Positions 37,851 to 46,036 of a stretch of DNA of 64,000 nt are shown here, in pieces. Source of the stretch: Mycolicibacterium gadium (lineage in GTDB: Bacteria; Actinomycetota; Actinomycetes; Mycobacteriales; Mycobacteriaceae); assembly GCF_010728925.1 (NCBI RefSeq), contig NZ_AP022608.1:1488001-1552000 (forward strand), given 5' to 3'. The notes under the pieces were generated by a model, which worked only from the letters and a program-made list of their open reading frames with translations, did not search any database and had not been told where the DNA came from. Made by a program: the position numbers and the translations under genes. Within the stretch, counting starts at the first letter, position 1, and the number at the start of each line of letters is the position of its first letter.

Positions 37851-38384
37851 CTACACCCGTCGCCGCTCCCGCTCGCCGGCCAACTCGACACTGACCACGT
37901 CGAACGCCATCGTCTGGGGGTAACCACGGCGGGCCAGCATCCCGACCAGCCGGCGTGTGAGCTTGGTGTCGTCATCGTCGCCGAACTTTTCGCGACGCAG
38001 CTTGTCACGGACCAACTGCTCGGCGCGCTGACGTTCCGCACCCGCGTCGATGTCGGCCAGCGCAGCGGTGATCACCTCGTTGTCCACACCCTTGTTGCGT
38101 AACTCGGCGGCCAAGGCGCGCTTGCCTTTTCCGGCATTCACGCGTCGCGAGCGGACCCACTGCTCGGCGAAGTCCACGTCATCGACCAATCCGACTCGGG
38201 TCAGCCGGTCCAGCACCGTGGCGCTGACGTCGTCGGGGTAGCCCCGCTTGGTCAGCTGCCCCGCTAGCTCGGCGCGTGTGCGTGCCCTCGCGGTGAGCAG
38301 GCGCAGACACAGTGCTCGCGCCTGCTCCTCGCGAGACGCCTCAGAAGTCGACTGGGGCGGGTAGGACGTCATCGATCGAGCCAT
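37851..38384 (-). CDS. recX: RecA regulator RecX
   Basis: A 177-residue RecX, three tandem three-helix repeats that bind inside the RecA filament groove and inhibit its ATPase and strand exchange. Visible blocks are [40 protein letters not shown] and [15 protein letters not shown]. Its 5' end overlaps recA by 44 bases (or 32 if ATG 38372 is used), so it is co-transcribed with recA and made in low amounts by translational coupling. Confidence 0.93.
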   Translation of the reverse strand: MARSMTSYPPQSTSEASREEQARALCLRLLTARARTRAELAGQLTKRGYPDDVSATVLDRLTRVGLVDDVDFAEQWVRSRRVNAGKGKRALAAELRNKGVDNEVITAALADIDAGAERQRAEQLVRDKLRREKFGDDDDTKLTRRLVGMLARRGYPQTMAFDVVSVELAGERERRRV

Positions 38385-39402
38385 CGGACAAGTCAGCGGT
38401 CACGTCGGCACCGATACCGAGCTTCTCCTTGATCTTCTTCTCGATCTCGTTGGCGACGTCGGGGTTCTCCAGCAGGAAGTTGCGCGCGTTTTCCTTGCCC
38501 TGGCCCAGCTGCTCACCCTCATAGGTGAACCAGGAACCGGACTTGCGGACGAAGCCATGCTCGACACCCATGTCGATGAGCGAGCCCTCCTTGGAGATGC
38601 CCTTGCCGTAGAGGATGTCGAACTCGGCCTGCTTGAACGGCGGCGACACCTTGTTCTTGACGACCTTCACCCGGGTGCGGTTGCCGACCGCGTCGGTGCC
38701 GTCCTTGAGGGTTTCGATCCGCCTGACGTCCAGCCGGACCGAAGCGTAGAACTTCAACGCCTTTCCGCCCGTGGTCGTTTCGGGCGAACCGAACATCACG
38801 CCGATCTTTTCTCGGAGCTGGTTGATGAAGATCGCGGTGGTGCCCGAATTGCTCAGGGCGCCGGTGATCTTGCGCAGCGCCTGGCTCATCAGCCGGGCCT
38901 GTAGGCCGACGTGGCTGTCCCCCATCTCGCCTTCGATTTCGGCCCGCGGCACCAGCGCCGCCACCGAGTCGATGACCAGGATGTCCAGCGCGCCGGAGCG
39001 GATCAGCATGTCGGCGATCTCCAGCGCCTGCTCGCCGGTGTCCGGCTGAGAGACCAGCAGTGAATCGGTGTCCACGCCCAGCTTCTTGGCGTAGTCGGGA
39101 TCCAGCGCGTGCTCGGCGTCGATGAACGCCGCGATGCCGCCTGCAGCCTGCGCGTTGGCGACCGCGTGCAACGCGACGGTGGTCTTACCCGAGGATTCCG
39201 GGCCGTAGATCTCGATGACCCGCCCGCGTGGCAGCCCGCCGATGCCGAGCGCCACATCCAGGGCGATAGAGCCGGTGGGGATGACGGAAATCGGCTGGCG
39301 GACCTCCTCGCCGAGCCGCATCACCGAGCCTTTACCGTGGTTCTTCTCAATCTGTGCGAGCGCCAGTTCGAGGGCTTTCTCGCGGTCAGGGGCCTGCGCC
39401 AT
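38341..39402 (-). CDS. recA: Recombinase RecA (no intein)
   Basis: A 353-residue RecA, needed for homologous recombination and for LexA self-cleavage. Walker A is GPESSGKT, with the conserved loops L1 ([20 protein letters not shown]) and L2 ([18 protein letters not shown]) and the C-terminal acidic tail. ATG 39402 is chosen over 39417 because GGAGACC precedes it and [12 protein letters not shown] fits the family. Coding is continuous through VKVVKNK, where M. tuberculosis RecA has an intein. The promoter has a PafBC-type element and a LexA box. Confidence 0.98.
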   Translation of the reverse strand: MAQAPDREKALELALAQIEKNHGKGSVMRLGEEVRQPISVIPTGSIALDVALGIGGLPRGRVIEIYGPESSGKTTVALHAVANAQAAGGIAAFIDAEHALDPDYAKKLGVDTDSLLVSQPDTGEQALEIADMLIRSGALDILVIDSVAALVPRAEIEGEMGDSHVGLQARLMSQALRKITGALSNSGTTAIFINQLREKIGVMFGSPETTTGGKALKFYASVRLDVRRIETLKDGTDAVGNRTRVKVVKNKVSPPFKQAEFDILYGKGISKEGSLIDMGVEHGFVRKSGSWFTYEGEQLGQGKENARNFLLENPDVANEIEKKIKEKLGIGADVTADLSDGSIDDVLPAPVDF

Positions 39403-39453
39403 GGGGTTGGTCTCCATCCTCGTCCGTGATCGGTTTTCGATCGGTTGGCCGTG

Positions 39454-39476
39454 ACGCTAGAGGTCCGTACCGACAA
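39454..39476 (-). promoter_or_regulatory. PafBC-type (RecA-NDp) promoter of recA
   Basis: On the minus strand: TTGTCGGTA, eight bases, then TAGCGT. This fits TTGTCRGTG-N8-TANNNT, the LexA-independent DNA-damage promoter recognised with PafBC, with one mismatch. The -10 is 52 bases before the recA ATG. Confidence 0.85.
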
Positions 39477-39514
39477 GTCGGCGTGACCAGCATCCCGCGC
39501 TGCCACCACAGTAG

Positions 39515-39530
39515 ACGAACACCTGTTCGA
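39515..39530 (-). promoter_or_regulatory. LexA (SOS) box of recA
   Basis: The minus strand reads TCGAACAGGTGTTCGT, 11 of 12 matches to TCGAAC-N4-GTTCGA. It lies upstream of the PafBC-type promoter, so recA has two damage-inducible controls, as in M. tuberculosis. Confidence 0.9.
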
Positions 39531-39646
39531 TTCAAGCTGACACGCCGAGTTCTGATCAGTTGTGCCGAGTCGAGGATTCTGCATCTCCTCGCCGGACGGC
39601 GCGCGCGCGCCTATGGTGGGGTCATCCCGGCTGAAACGGGGCAATC

Positions 39647-39976
39647 TTGCACGAAATGGCGATCACCCAGAGCGTCGTCGAGGCGGTGTGCGAGCACGCT
39701 GCGGGCCGTCGAGTGCACAGCGTCAAACTCGAGGTCGGTGCGCTGTGCGCCGTCGTCCCCGACGCGATGATGTTCTGCTTCGAACTCGCCACGGAGGGCA
39801 CCGCCGCCGAAGGCGCCAGCCTCGAGGTCGAGCTGCGTTCAGGCGAGGCACGATGCCGCACCTGCGACACCGGTTTCGCACTGAACGACTTGATCTTGTT
39901 GTGCCCCTGCGGAAGTGCCGATGTCGACGTCGTCGCCGGCCGAGACCTGAAGATCCTGTCGATGGAAGTGAGTTGA
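39647..39976 (+). CDS. hypA: Hydrogenase nickel-insertion protein HypA (TTG start)
   Basis: A 109-residue HypA. The essential N-terminal MHE (nickel ligands His2 and Glu3) is only obtained by starting at TTG 39647; GAAACGGGG lies upstream. The zinc site has Cys70/Cys73 (CRTC) and Cys86/Cys88 (CPC). HypA works with HypB to deliver nickel to the large subunit. It is the first gene of the hydrogenase cluster, divergent from recA, with hypB two bases downstream. Confidence 0.93.
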   Translation: MHEMAITQSVVEAVCEHAAGRRVHSVKLEVGALCAVVPDAMMFCFELATEGTAAEGASLEVELRSGEARCRTCDTGFALNDLILLCPCGSADVDVVAGRDLKILSMEVS

Positions 39977-39978
39977 GC

Positions 39979-40746
39979 ATGTGTGCAACCTGTGGGTGCG
40001 GCGACGACGGAGCGACGATCACGCTCCCGGGACACGACCATCCCCATGACCACCCTCACGAGCACGATCACCCGCACACCGAGACCATCACGCTGGAGCA
40101 GAAGGTGCTCGCGAAGAACGACGTGCTGGCCGAACACAACCGGCAGTGGCTGGCCGACCGCAGGATCCTGGCGTTCAACATCACCAGTTCACCGGGCGCC
40201 GGGAAGACCACCCTGCTCGAGCGCACCATCCGCCGGCTGGGCGAGCAGCATCAGGTCTCGGTGATCGAAGGTGATCAGGAGACGCTGCTGGACGCCGATC
40301 GCATCACCGCCGCTGGGGCCCGCGCGGTACAGGTCAACACCGGCGCGGGTTGCCACCTGGACGCCGAGATGATCGACCGAGCGCTTCACACCCTGGAGCC
40401 CGACAGCGATTCGTTGCTGTTCATCGAGAACGTCGGAAACCTGGTCTGCCCCGCGCTCTTCGATCTCGGTGAGCACAGCAAGATCGTGGTCATCTCGGTG
40501 ACCGAAGGAACCGATAAACCGCTGAAGTATCCGCACATGTTCGCCGCAGCGGGACTGGTCCTCATAAACAAGATCGACCTGCTGCCGTACGTCGAATTCG
40601 ATCTCGATCTTTGTGCGCAGCATGCGCGTTCAGTCAATCCGGACGTCGAGATCTTACCCCTCTCCGCTACCAAAGGAGACGGAATGGACGCCTGGTTCCA
40701 GTGGATTGACGCGCGCGCAAATGAACTGCGTATGACCGTCGCTTAG
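39979..40746 (+). CDS. hypB: Hydrogenase nickel-insertion GTPase HypB
   Basis: A 255-residue HypB. The N-terminus has the high-affinity nickel motif CATCGC (Cys2, Cys5, Cys7) and a His-rich stretch (HDHPHDHPHEHDHPH, residues 19-33) that may store nickel. The G domain has the P-loop SSPGAGKTTL (residues 70-79), the Cys-His block GAGCHLDAEM that forms the metal site at the dimer interface, and NKID. ATG 39979 follows the hypA stop closely. Both metal-storage features are present, suggesting efficient use of scarce nickel. Confidence 0.95.
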   Translation: MCATCGCGDDGATITLPGHDHPHDHPHEHDHPHTETITLEQKVLAKNDVLAEHNRQWLADRRILAFNITSSPGAGKTTLLERTIRRLGEQHQVSVIEGDQETLLDADRITAAGARAVQVNTGAGCHLDAEMIDRALHTLEPDSDSLLFIENVGNLVCPALFDLGEHSKIVVISVTEGTDKPLKYPHMFAAAGLVLINKIDLLPYVEFDLDLCAQHARSVNPDVEILPLSATKGDGMDAWFQWIDARANELRMTVA

Positions 40747-40862
40747 ATGTGATTGACAACACACTTTCGCGGGAGTAGACCGAAGTATAGCGACGCGCAA
40801 GTGGGCCGAAGGGCGACTCCTGCGCCGCAGGGACCCCAGCCCGGTCCCGGAAAGCCGCAAGC
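40747..40862 (+). promoter_or_regulatory. Probable promoter and structured leader of the hydrogenase structural genes
   Basis: The 116 bases between hypB and hhyS are the longest gap in the cluster. TTGACA (40753-40758) is followed after 17 bases by TAGACC, a moderate sigma-A-type promoter. The leader then contains two hairpins: CCTGC/GCAGG with a three-base loop, and GGGACC/GGTCCC (40830-40848) with a seven-base loop, ending 14 bases before the ATG. No known riboswitch consensus was recognised. Confidence 0.45.
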
Positions 40863-41918
40863 ATGCTAAGTGAAGCTGCCAAAAAAGCGGAAGACACATT
40901 GATCCATGTGCTGTGGATCAACGCCGGCCTCAGTTGTGACGGCGATTCCGTGGCATTGACAGGCGCCACCCAACCAAGCATCGAGGAGATCGCGCTCGGA
41001 GCACTTCCCGGTTTACCCCAAATCGCAGTGCACTGGCCGTTGATCGACTTCGAGTGCGGACCGACGGGTGGCGCGGACGATTTCCTCGAATGGTTCTTCA
41101 AGGCCGACCGCGGCGAGTTGGAACCATTCGTACTGGTTGTCGAGGGGTCGATCCCCAACGAGGACCTGCATCAGGAGGGGTATTGGTGCGGCTTCGGCAA
41201 TGACCCGGCAACCGACCAGCCGATCACCACCAGTGAGTGGCTCGACCGACTAGCGCCCAAGGCGACCGCGATCGTGGCCGTCGGTACGTGCGCGACGTAC
41301 GGCGGCATTCACGCGATGGCTGGCAACCCGACCGGCGCGATGGGTGTGCCGGACTACCTCGGCTGGGACTGGAAGAGCAAGGCGGGCATACCCATCGTGT
41401 GTGTGCCGGGTTGTCCGATTCAGGGTGACAATCTCTCCGAGACGCTGACCTACCTGCTGTACATGGCCACCGGACAGGCGCCGATGATCCCGCTCGACGA
41501 CGCGCTGCGACCCCAGTGGCTGTTCGGCAACACGGTGCACGAGGGGTGCGACCGCGCTGGCTATTACGAGCAAGGCGATTTCGCGACCGAATACGGCTCG
41601 CCGAAATGCATTGTGAAACTTGGCTGTTGGGGACCGGTCGTCAAGTGCAACGTGCCCAAGCGCGGTTGGATCAACGGTGTCGGCGGCTGCCCGAACGTCG
41701 GCGGCATATGCATCGGATGCACGATGCCGGGCTTCCCTGACAAGTTCATGCCCTTCATGGACGAGCCCCCTGGCGGAAAGCTCTCGACCACCGCGTCCGG
41801 CCTGTACGGCTCGGTCATTCGCAATCTGCGCCACGTCACCGGAAAGACCGTCGACAAAGAACCGAAGTGGCGGCACCGGGGCAAGGAACTGACCACAGGA
41901 GCGAAGCGCACCTGGTAG
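40863..41918 (+). CDS. hhyS: [NiFe]-hydrogenase small subunit, group 1h (HhyS)
   Basis: A 351-residue electron-transfer subunit. There is no Tat signal peptide, as expected for group 1h. The proximal-cluster ligands are Cys25, Asp28 (SCDGDS in place of the usual CxxC), Cys143 (GTCATYG) and Cys184 (PGCP): the 3Cys-1Asp ligation described in the structurally solved actinobacterial-type hydrogenase. The medial/distal cluster ligands are in CIVKLGCWGP, GGCPNVGGICIGC and the HEGCDRAG region. This type oxidises trace atmospheric H2 in the presence of O2. The same gene pair lies next to recA in M. smegmatis (Hyd2/Hhy), from memory. Confidence 0.93.
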   Translation: MLSEAAKKAEDTLIHVLWINAGLSCDGDSVALTGATQPSIEEIALGALPGLPQIAVHWPLIDFECGPTGGADDFLEWFFKADRGELEPFVLVVEGSIPNEDLHQEGYWCGFGNDPATDQPITTSEWLDRLAPKATAIVAVGTCATYGGIHAMAGNPTGAMGVPDYLGWDWKSKAGIPIVCVPGCPIQGDNLSETLTYLLYMATGQAPMIPLDDALRPQWLFGNTVHEGCDRAGYYEQGDFATEYGSPKCIVKLGCWGPVVKCNVPKRGWINGVGGCPNVGGICIGCTMPGFPDKFMPFMDEPPGGKLSTTASGLYGSVIRNLRHVTGKTVDKEPKWRHRGKELTTGAKRTW

Positions 41919-41946
41919 GTGCGCAACGCAGGAAAGGCAAAACTCA

Positions 41947-43743
41947 ATGACAACCACAGTTCCCGGCCCTCAGCACACCAAGAAGGATCCGAGCACGCTC
42001 GTCGACATGTCGTGGGATCCGATCACCCGCATCGTCGGCAGCCTCGGCATCTACACCAAGATCGACTTCGAGAATCGCGAGGTCGCCGAGTGTCACAGCA
42101 CGTCCTCGATCTTCCGCGGCTACTCGATATTCATGAAAGGCAAAGATCCCCGCGACGCGCACTTCATCACGAGCCGCATCTGCGGCATCTGCGGCGACAA
42201 CCACGCCACCTGTTCGTGCTACACGCAGAACATGGCGTACGGCGTCAAACCGCCCAACCTCGGCGAGTGGATCGTCAACCTCGGCGAAGCCGCGGAATAC
42301 ATGTTCGACCACAACATCTTCCAAGAGAACCTGGTAGGCGTCGACTACTGCGAGAAGATGGTCTCCGAAACCAACCCCGGTGTGTTGGCCAAGGCCGAGA
42401 ACACGTTGGCGCCGAACTCCGACGCACACGGCTACCGCACGATCGCCGACATCATGCGGGCGCTGAACCCGTTCACGGGCGAGTTCTACCGCGAGGCCCT
42501 CGTCGTCAGCCGCTGGACGCGAGAGATGTTCTGCCTCATGGAGGGCAAGCACGTCCATCCCTCCACGCTGTATCCCGGTGGCGTGGGCACCGTGGCCACG
42601 ATTCAGCTGATGACCGACTACATGACCCGGCTGATGCGCTACGTCGAGTTCATGAAGAAGGTCGTGCCGATGCACGACGATCTGTTCGACTTCTTCTACG
42701 AAGCGCTTCCCGGCTACGAGAAGGTCGGCTTGCGTCGCACGCTGCTCGGATGCTGGGGCTCGTTCCAGGATCCGGAGGTCTGCAACTTCGCGTACAAGGA
42801 CATGGAGCGCTGGGGTAACGCGATGTTCGTCACTCCGGGTGTCGTGGTCGACGGAAAGCTGGTCACCCACTCGCTGGTCGACATCAATCTCGGCATCCGA
42901 ATCCTTTTGGGCAGCTCGTATTACGACGACTGGACCGATCAGGAGATGTTCGTCCGCAACGATCCGCTGGGCAATCCGGTCGATCGCAGGCACCCGTGGA
43001 ATCAGCACACCAACCCACGGCCCCAGAAGCGCGACATGGACGACAAGTACAGCTGGGTCATGTCGCCGCGCTGGTTCGACGGCAAGGATCATCTCGCGCT
43101 CGACACCGGTGGCGGTCCGCTGGCCCGGTTGTGGAGTACCGCGCTGGCCGGGCTCGTCGACATCGGTTACGTGAAGTCGACCGGCGGCAGCGTGCAGATC
43201 AATCTGCCCAAAACGGCGCTCAAGGGCCCCGTTTCGCTGGAGTGGAAGATCCCCGAACACGGGAGCAACACCCTGGAACGCAACCGGGCGCGGACCTACT
43301 TCCAGGCCTACGCGGCCGCGTGCGCGTTGCACTTCGCCGAGCAGGCGCTGATCGAGATCAGGGCGGGCCGAACGAAGACGTGGGAGAAGTTCACGGTGCC
43401 GGACGAGGCCATCGGCTGCGGCTTCACCGAGGCGGTGCGTGGTGTGCTCAGCCACCACATGGTGATTCGGGACGGCAAGATCGCGAATTACCACCCTTAT
43501 CCCCCGACGCCGTGGAACGCCAACCCACGCGACAGCTACGGCACCCCTGGACCGTATGAAGACGCCGTTCAAGGGCAGCCGATCTTCGAGGAGAACGATC
43601 GGGAGAACTTCAAGGGCATCGACATCATGCGAACGGTGCGCAGCTTCGATCCGTGTCTGCCGTGCGGGGTGCACATGTATCTCGGTGAGGGCAAGACGCT
43701 CGAGAAGCTGCATTCACCGACCCAGTCCGTTACTGGGGAGTGA
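41947..43743 (+). CDS. hhyL: [NiFe]-hydrogenase large subunit, group 1h (HhyL)
   Basis: A 598-residue catalytic subunit. The two NiFe-binding motifs are RICGICGDNHATC (Cys79, Cys82) and DPCLPCGVH (Cys570, Cys573, His576). A 22-residue tail follows His576 and should be removed by the endoprotease encoded at 47563 after nickel insertion. With HhyS it splits H2 into protons and electrons. The gene begins 28 bases after hhyS and is followed by hhyE three bases later. All conserved active-site residues seen are intact, so the enzyme should be functional. Confidence 0.96.
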   Translation: MTTTVPGPQHTKKDPSTLVDMSWDPITRIVGSLGIYTKIDFENREVAECHSTSSIFRGYSIFMKGKDPRDAHFITSRICGICGDNHATCSCYTQNMAYGVKPPNLGEWIVNLGEAAEYMFDHNIFQENLVGVDYCEKMVSETNPGVLAKAENTLAPNSDAHGYRTIADIMRALNPFTGEFYREALVVSRWTREMFCLMEGKHVHPSTLYPGGVGTVATIQLMTDYMTRLMRYVEFMKKVVPMHDDLFDFFYEALPGYEKVGLRRTLLGCWGSFQDPEVCNFAYKDMERWGNAMFVTPGVVVDGKLVTHSLVDINLGIRILLGSSYYDDWTDQEMFVRNDPLGNPVDRRHPWNQHTNPRPQKRDMDDKYSWVMSPRWFDGKDHLALDTGGGPLARLWSTALAGLVDIGYVKSTGGSVQINLPKTALKGPVSLEWKIPEHGSNTLERNRARTYFQAYAAACALHFAEQALIEIRAGRTKTWEKFTVPDEAIGCGFTEAVRGVLSHHMVIRDGKIANYHPYPPTPWNANPRDSYGTPGPYEDAVQGQPIFEENDRENFKGIDIMRTVRSFDPCLPCGVHMYLGEGKTLEKLHSPTQSVTGE

Positions 43744-43746
43744 TAT

Positions 43747-44715
43747 ATGGCCTCGACTGGACACCAGAGCCCGGAGGCACTCGACGACGAAACGCGATGG
43801 CGTTCAGCAGGTGATCGGATTCAGACCCTGCTGGACGCCAGTACGGGCAGCGGAACGATCGTGCGGGAGCGGACCGAGCAGCTCGCCGCCGAGCTGACGG
43901 ACCTCTACGGGGCAGCGCTCCAGCGGATCGTCACCATGGCTTCCGAGTCGGCACCCGAGCTGGTCGAGCGGTTCGCCGCCGACGACCTCGTCGCCAGCCT
44001 CATGCTCGTGCACGGACTGCACCCGCACGGCGTCGAGCGCAGGATCGAGGATGCTCTGGACAGTGTTCGACCGTATCTGGGTTCGCACGGCGGCGACGTC
44101 GCGCTGCTCGGTGTGGTCGACGGCCGAGACGGGCCGGTGGTTCGCCTGCAGTTCGCGGGCAGCTGCAAGAGCTGCCCGTCATCGGCGGTCACCCTCGAGT
44201 TCGCCGTCGAGGACGCCGTGCGTGCCGCCGCCCCCGAGATCGCCTCGATCGAAGTCGTGGCTGCGGCCGAGAGCGCGTCTGGCCTGATCTCGGTGGATTC
44301 GTTGATGAGCCGCGTCCACACGAAGGACACCGTGGACGGCGCGGGCGCCGCCTGGCGCCCCCTTCCTGAGATCGCGGATCTCGATCCCGGCGAGGTCGGC
44401 GGCTTCCTGGTCGCCGGCGTGCCGATCCTGGCCTGCCGAATCGGCGATGATCTGTTCGCGTACCACGACCGGTGCGGTCGGTGTGAGGACTCGATGGCCG
44501 GCGCTGCGCTGCACCGTCCGATGGGCGCACCCATTGGACAGGCGGTCCTGCGCTGTCCGCGCTGTCACGCACATTTCGATGTGGTGCACGCAGGCGCGGG
44601 GCTGGATGACACTGCCGAACCGTCCGCTCGAACGCATCTCGATCCGATTCCCCTGCTCCGTCGCGATGGCGTCCTGTCGGTCGCGGTGCTCGCCGAGGCC
44701 ACCGGGGTGCCGTGA
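43747..44715 (+). CDS. hhyE: Hydrogenase-associated Fe-S protein: NifU-like domain plus four-Cys Rieske-like domain (HhyE-like)
   Basis: A 322-residue protein. Residues about 100-175 form a NifU C-terminal-like domain (RPYLGSHGGDVALLGVV) with CxxC at Cys140/Cys143. Residues about 205-300 form a Rieske-like fold, but the usual CxH...CxxH ligands are replaced by Cys243/Cys246 (CGRC) and Cys270/Cys273 (CPRC), with His274 and His276 next to the second pair. This suggests a four-Cys rubredoxin-like iron (or zinc) site instead of a 2Fe-2S Rieske cluster. In M. smegmatis the corresponding Fe-S protein HhyE is proposed to relay electrons from the hydrogenase. Four bases separate it from hhyL; it overlaps the next gene. 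Confidence 0.82.
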   Translation: MASTGHQSPEALDDETRWRSAGDRIQTLLDASTGSGTIVRERTEQLAAELTDLYGAALQRIVTMASESAPELVERFAADDLVASLMLVHGLHPHGVERRIEDALDSVRPYLGSHGGDVALLGVVDGRDGPVVRLQFAGSCKSCPSSAVTLEFAVEDAVRAAAPEIASIEVVAAAESASGLISVDSLMSRVHTKDTVDGAGAAWRPLPEIADLDPGEVGGFLVAGVPILACRIGDDLFAYHDRCGRCEDSMAGAALHRPMGAPIGQAVLRCPRCHAHFDVVHAGAGLDDTAEPSARTHLDPIPLLRRDGVLSVAVLAEATGVP

Positions 44716-45371
44716 TGGCAGATGTGAGCGCTTTCGACGTGCTGACGCGCATCCGGGCCAACAAGCCCTCCACGCAGCCGGCCGGTGAACGATGTGAGAT
44801 GTGCGCCGAACCGATCGCCGACGAGCACCAGCACGTCGTCAATGTCTCAGCGCGCCAGCTGATGTGCACGTGCCGCGGCTGCTATCTGTTGTTCACCGAC
44901 CCACACGCCAAACTCCGCTACCGCGCGGTGCCCGATCGATATCTCAGCTTCTCCGATTTCTCGTTGGACCGTCGCGCATGGGAAGCGCTCCAGATTCCCG
45001 TCGGCTTGGCGTTCTTCTTCCACAACTCCGACATGGGCAAGACCGTGGCCTTCTACCCGGGCCCGGCCGGAGCCACCGAGTCGGAACTGGACCTCGACGC
45101 CTGGAGCGAGATCAGCGGCGCCGACAGCCGACTGGGCTTGCTAGCCGACGATGTCGAAGCGCTGCTGGTTCGGGTGCCCGATCGAGACCACGTGGATCCC
45201 GAACTCAATGCCCCCGCCGAGTGCTACCTGGTCCCCATCGACGCCTGCTATGAGTTCGTCGGCAGACTGCGAATGTTGTGGCGGGGCTTCGACGGTGGCC
45301 ACGAGGTCCGGGAGTTCGTCGACGAGTTCTTCGAGCGGGTCAAGGCGCGCAGCAAGGTGGCGTCCGCGTGA
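44715..45371 (+). CDS. DUF5947-family hydrogenase-associated protein with Cys cluster
   Basis: A 218-residue soluble protein starting at ATG 44715, overlapping the hhyE stop (TGATG). Near the N-terminus are Cys27/Cys30 (RCEMC), His38/His40 and then Cys51/Cys53/Cys56 (CTCRGC), enough to bind zinc or an Fe-S cluster. The rest is alpha/beta with no catalytic signature; AWEALQIPVGLAFFFHNSDM and the C-terminal REFVDEFFERVKAR helix are the most distinctive parts. I recognise it as the DUF5947 type found in hydrogenase clusters. Possible roles are cluster assembly or electron transfer; nothing is proven. Confidence 0.75.
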   Translation: MADVSAFDVLTRIRANKPSTQPAGERCEMCAEPIADEHQHVVNVSARQLMCTCRGCYLLFTDPHAKLRYRAVPDRYLSFSDFSLDRRAWEALQIPVGLAFFFHNSDMGKTVAFYPGPAGATESELDLDAWSEISGADSRLGLLADDVEALLVRVPDRDHVDPELNAPAECYLVPIDACYEFVGRLRMLWRGFDGGHEVREFVDEFFERVKARSKVASA

Positions 45372-46036
45372 GCAATTTGACGTTCACCGTCGTGGACGTG
45401 GTCGCCGAACAGTTCTCGGTCACGCCACGACTGACCGCGCGCATCGGCATCACGGCCGGCGACACCGAGCCGATCCAGGCGATTGCCCTGCGATGCCAGA
45501 TCCGCATCGAACCGCTTCGCCGGCCCTACTCCGACGAAGAAGCCGCTGGCCTGATCGATCTGTTCGGGCCGCGCGAGCGGTGGGTCAACACTCAACGCAC
45601 GTTCCTCTGGCAACACAGCACCGCGATGGTTCAAGGCTTCACCGGCGTCACCGAGGTGTCCCTGCCGCTGGAGTGCACCTACGATTTCGAGGTCGCGGCG
45701 TCGAAATACCTGCACGCATTGCGCGACGGCGCCATTCCCCTGCTGTTCCTGTTCAGCGGAACGGTGTTCGTGCCGGGCGAACGTGGCTTCTCGGTTCGTC
45801 AGGTGTCCTGGGAATGCGAAGCCCAACACGAGATGCCGGTCGCGGTGTGGAACGACCTCGTGCGGATCCACTATCCCAACGCGGGGTGGGTACGACTCGG
45901 GCACGACACCGTATCCGCACTGGCGGCCTACAAGTCGGCCCGTGGGATGCTCGACTTCGAGGACGCCGTCACCTCCTTGCTCGCGCAAGCCCCGCAATTG
46001 ACCCCGCCGACCCCTGCGCCCGAGGAGGTCCGGTGA
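45368..46036 (+). CDS. DUF6084-family hydrogenase-associated protein
   Basis: A 222-residue protein starting at GTG 45368 inside the previous stop (GTGA). It has no membrane helix and no Cys cluster. Strands dominate the first 140 residues (for example LTFTVVDVVAEQFSVTPRLT, VTEVSLPLECTYDFEVAASK), suggesting a beta-sandwich, followed by a helical C-terminus. I recognise it as the DUF6084 type in actinobacterial hydrogenase operons. Function unknown; constant coupling to its neighbours suggests a subunit or assembly partner rather than a regulator. Confidence 0.72.
   Translation: MSNLTFTVVDVVAEQFSVTPRLTARIGITAGDTEPIQAIALRCQIRIEPLRRPYSDEEAAGLIDLFGPRERWVNTQRTFLWQHSTAMVQGFTGVTEVSLPLECTYDFEVAASKYLHALRDGAIPLLFLFSGTVFVPGERGFSVRQVSWECEAQHEMPVAVWNDLVRIHYPNAGWVRLGHDTVSALAAYKSARGMLDFEDAVTSLLAQAPQLTPPTPAPEEVR

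Noticed and set aside
38341..39402. RecA intein as in M. tuberculosis
   Set aside because: The coding sequence runs straight through the insertion site after VKVVKNK, and total length is that of a normal RecA.
40780..40860. Possible glycine- or other known riboswitch in the hhyS leader (CCGAAGGGC-like block)
   Set aside because: The match is a few bases of a common GC-rich motif; the second helix and conserved core of the glycine riboswitch are missing, and a hydrogenase operon would be an unusual target.
41944..43713. Long open frame (589 codons) on the minus strand opposite hhyL
   Set aside because: It mirrors hhyL codon structure in GC-rich DNA, has no ribosome binding site and no known domain, and hhyL is certain.
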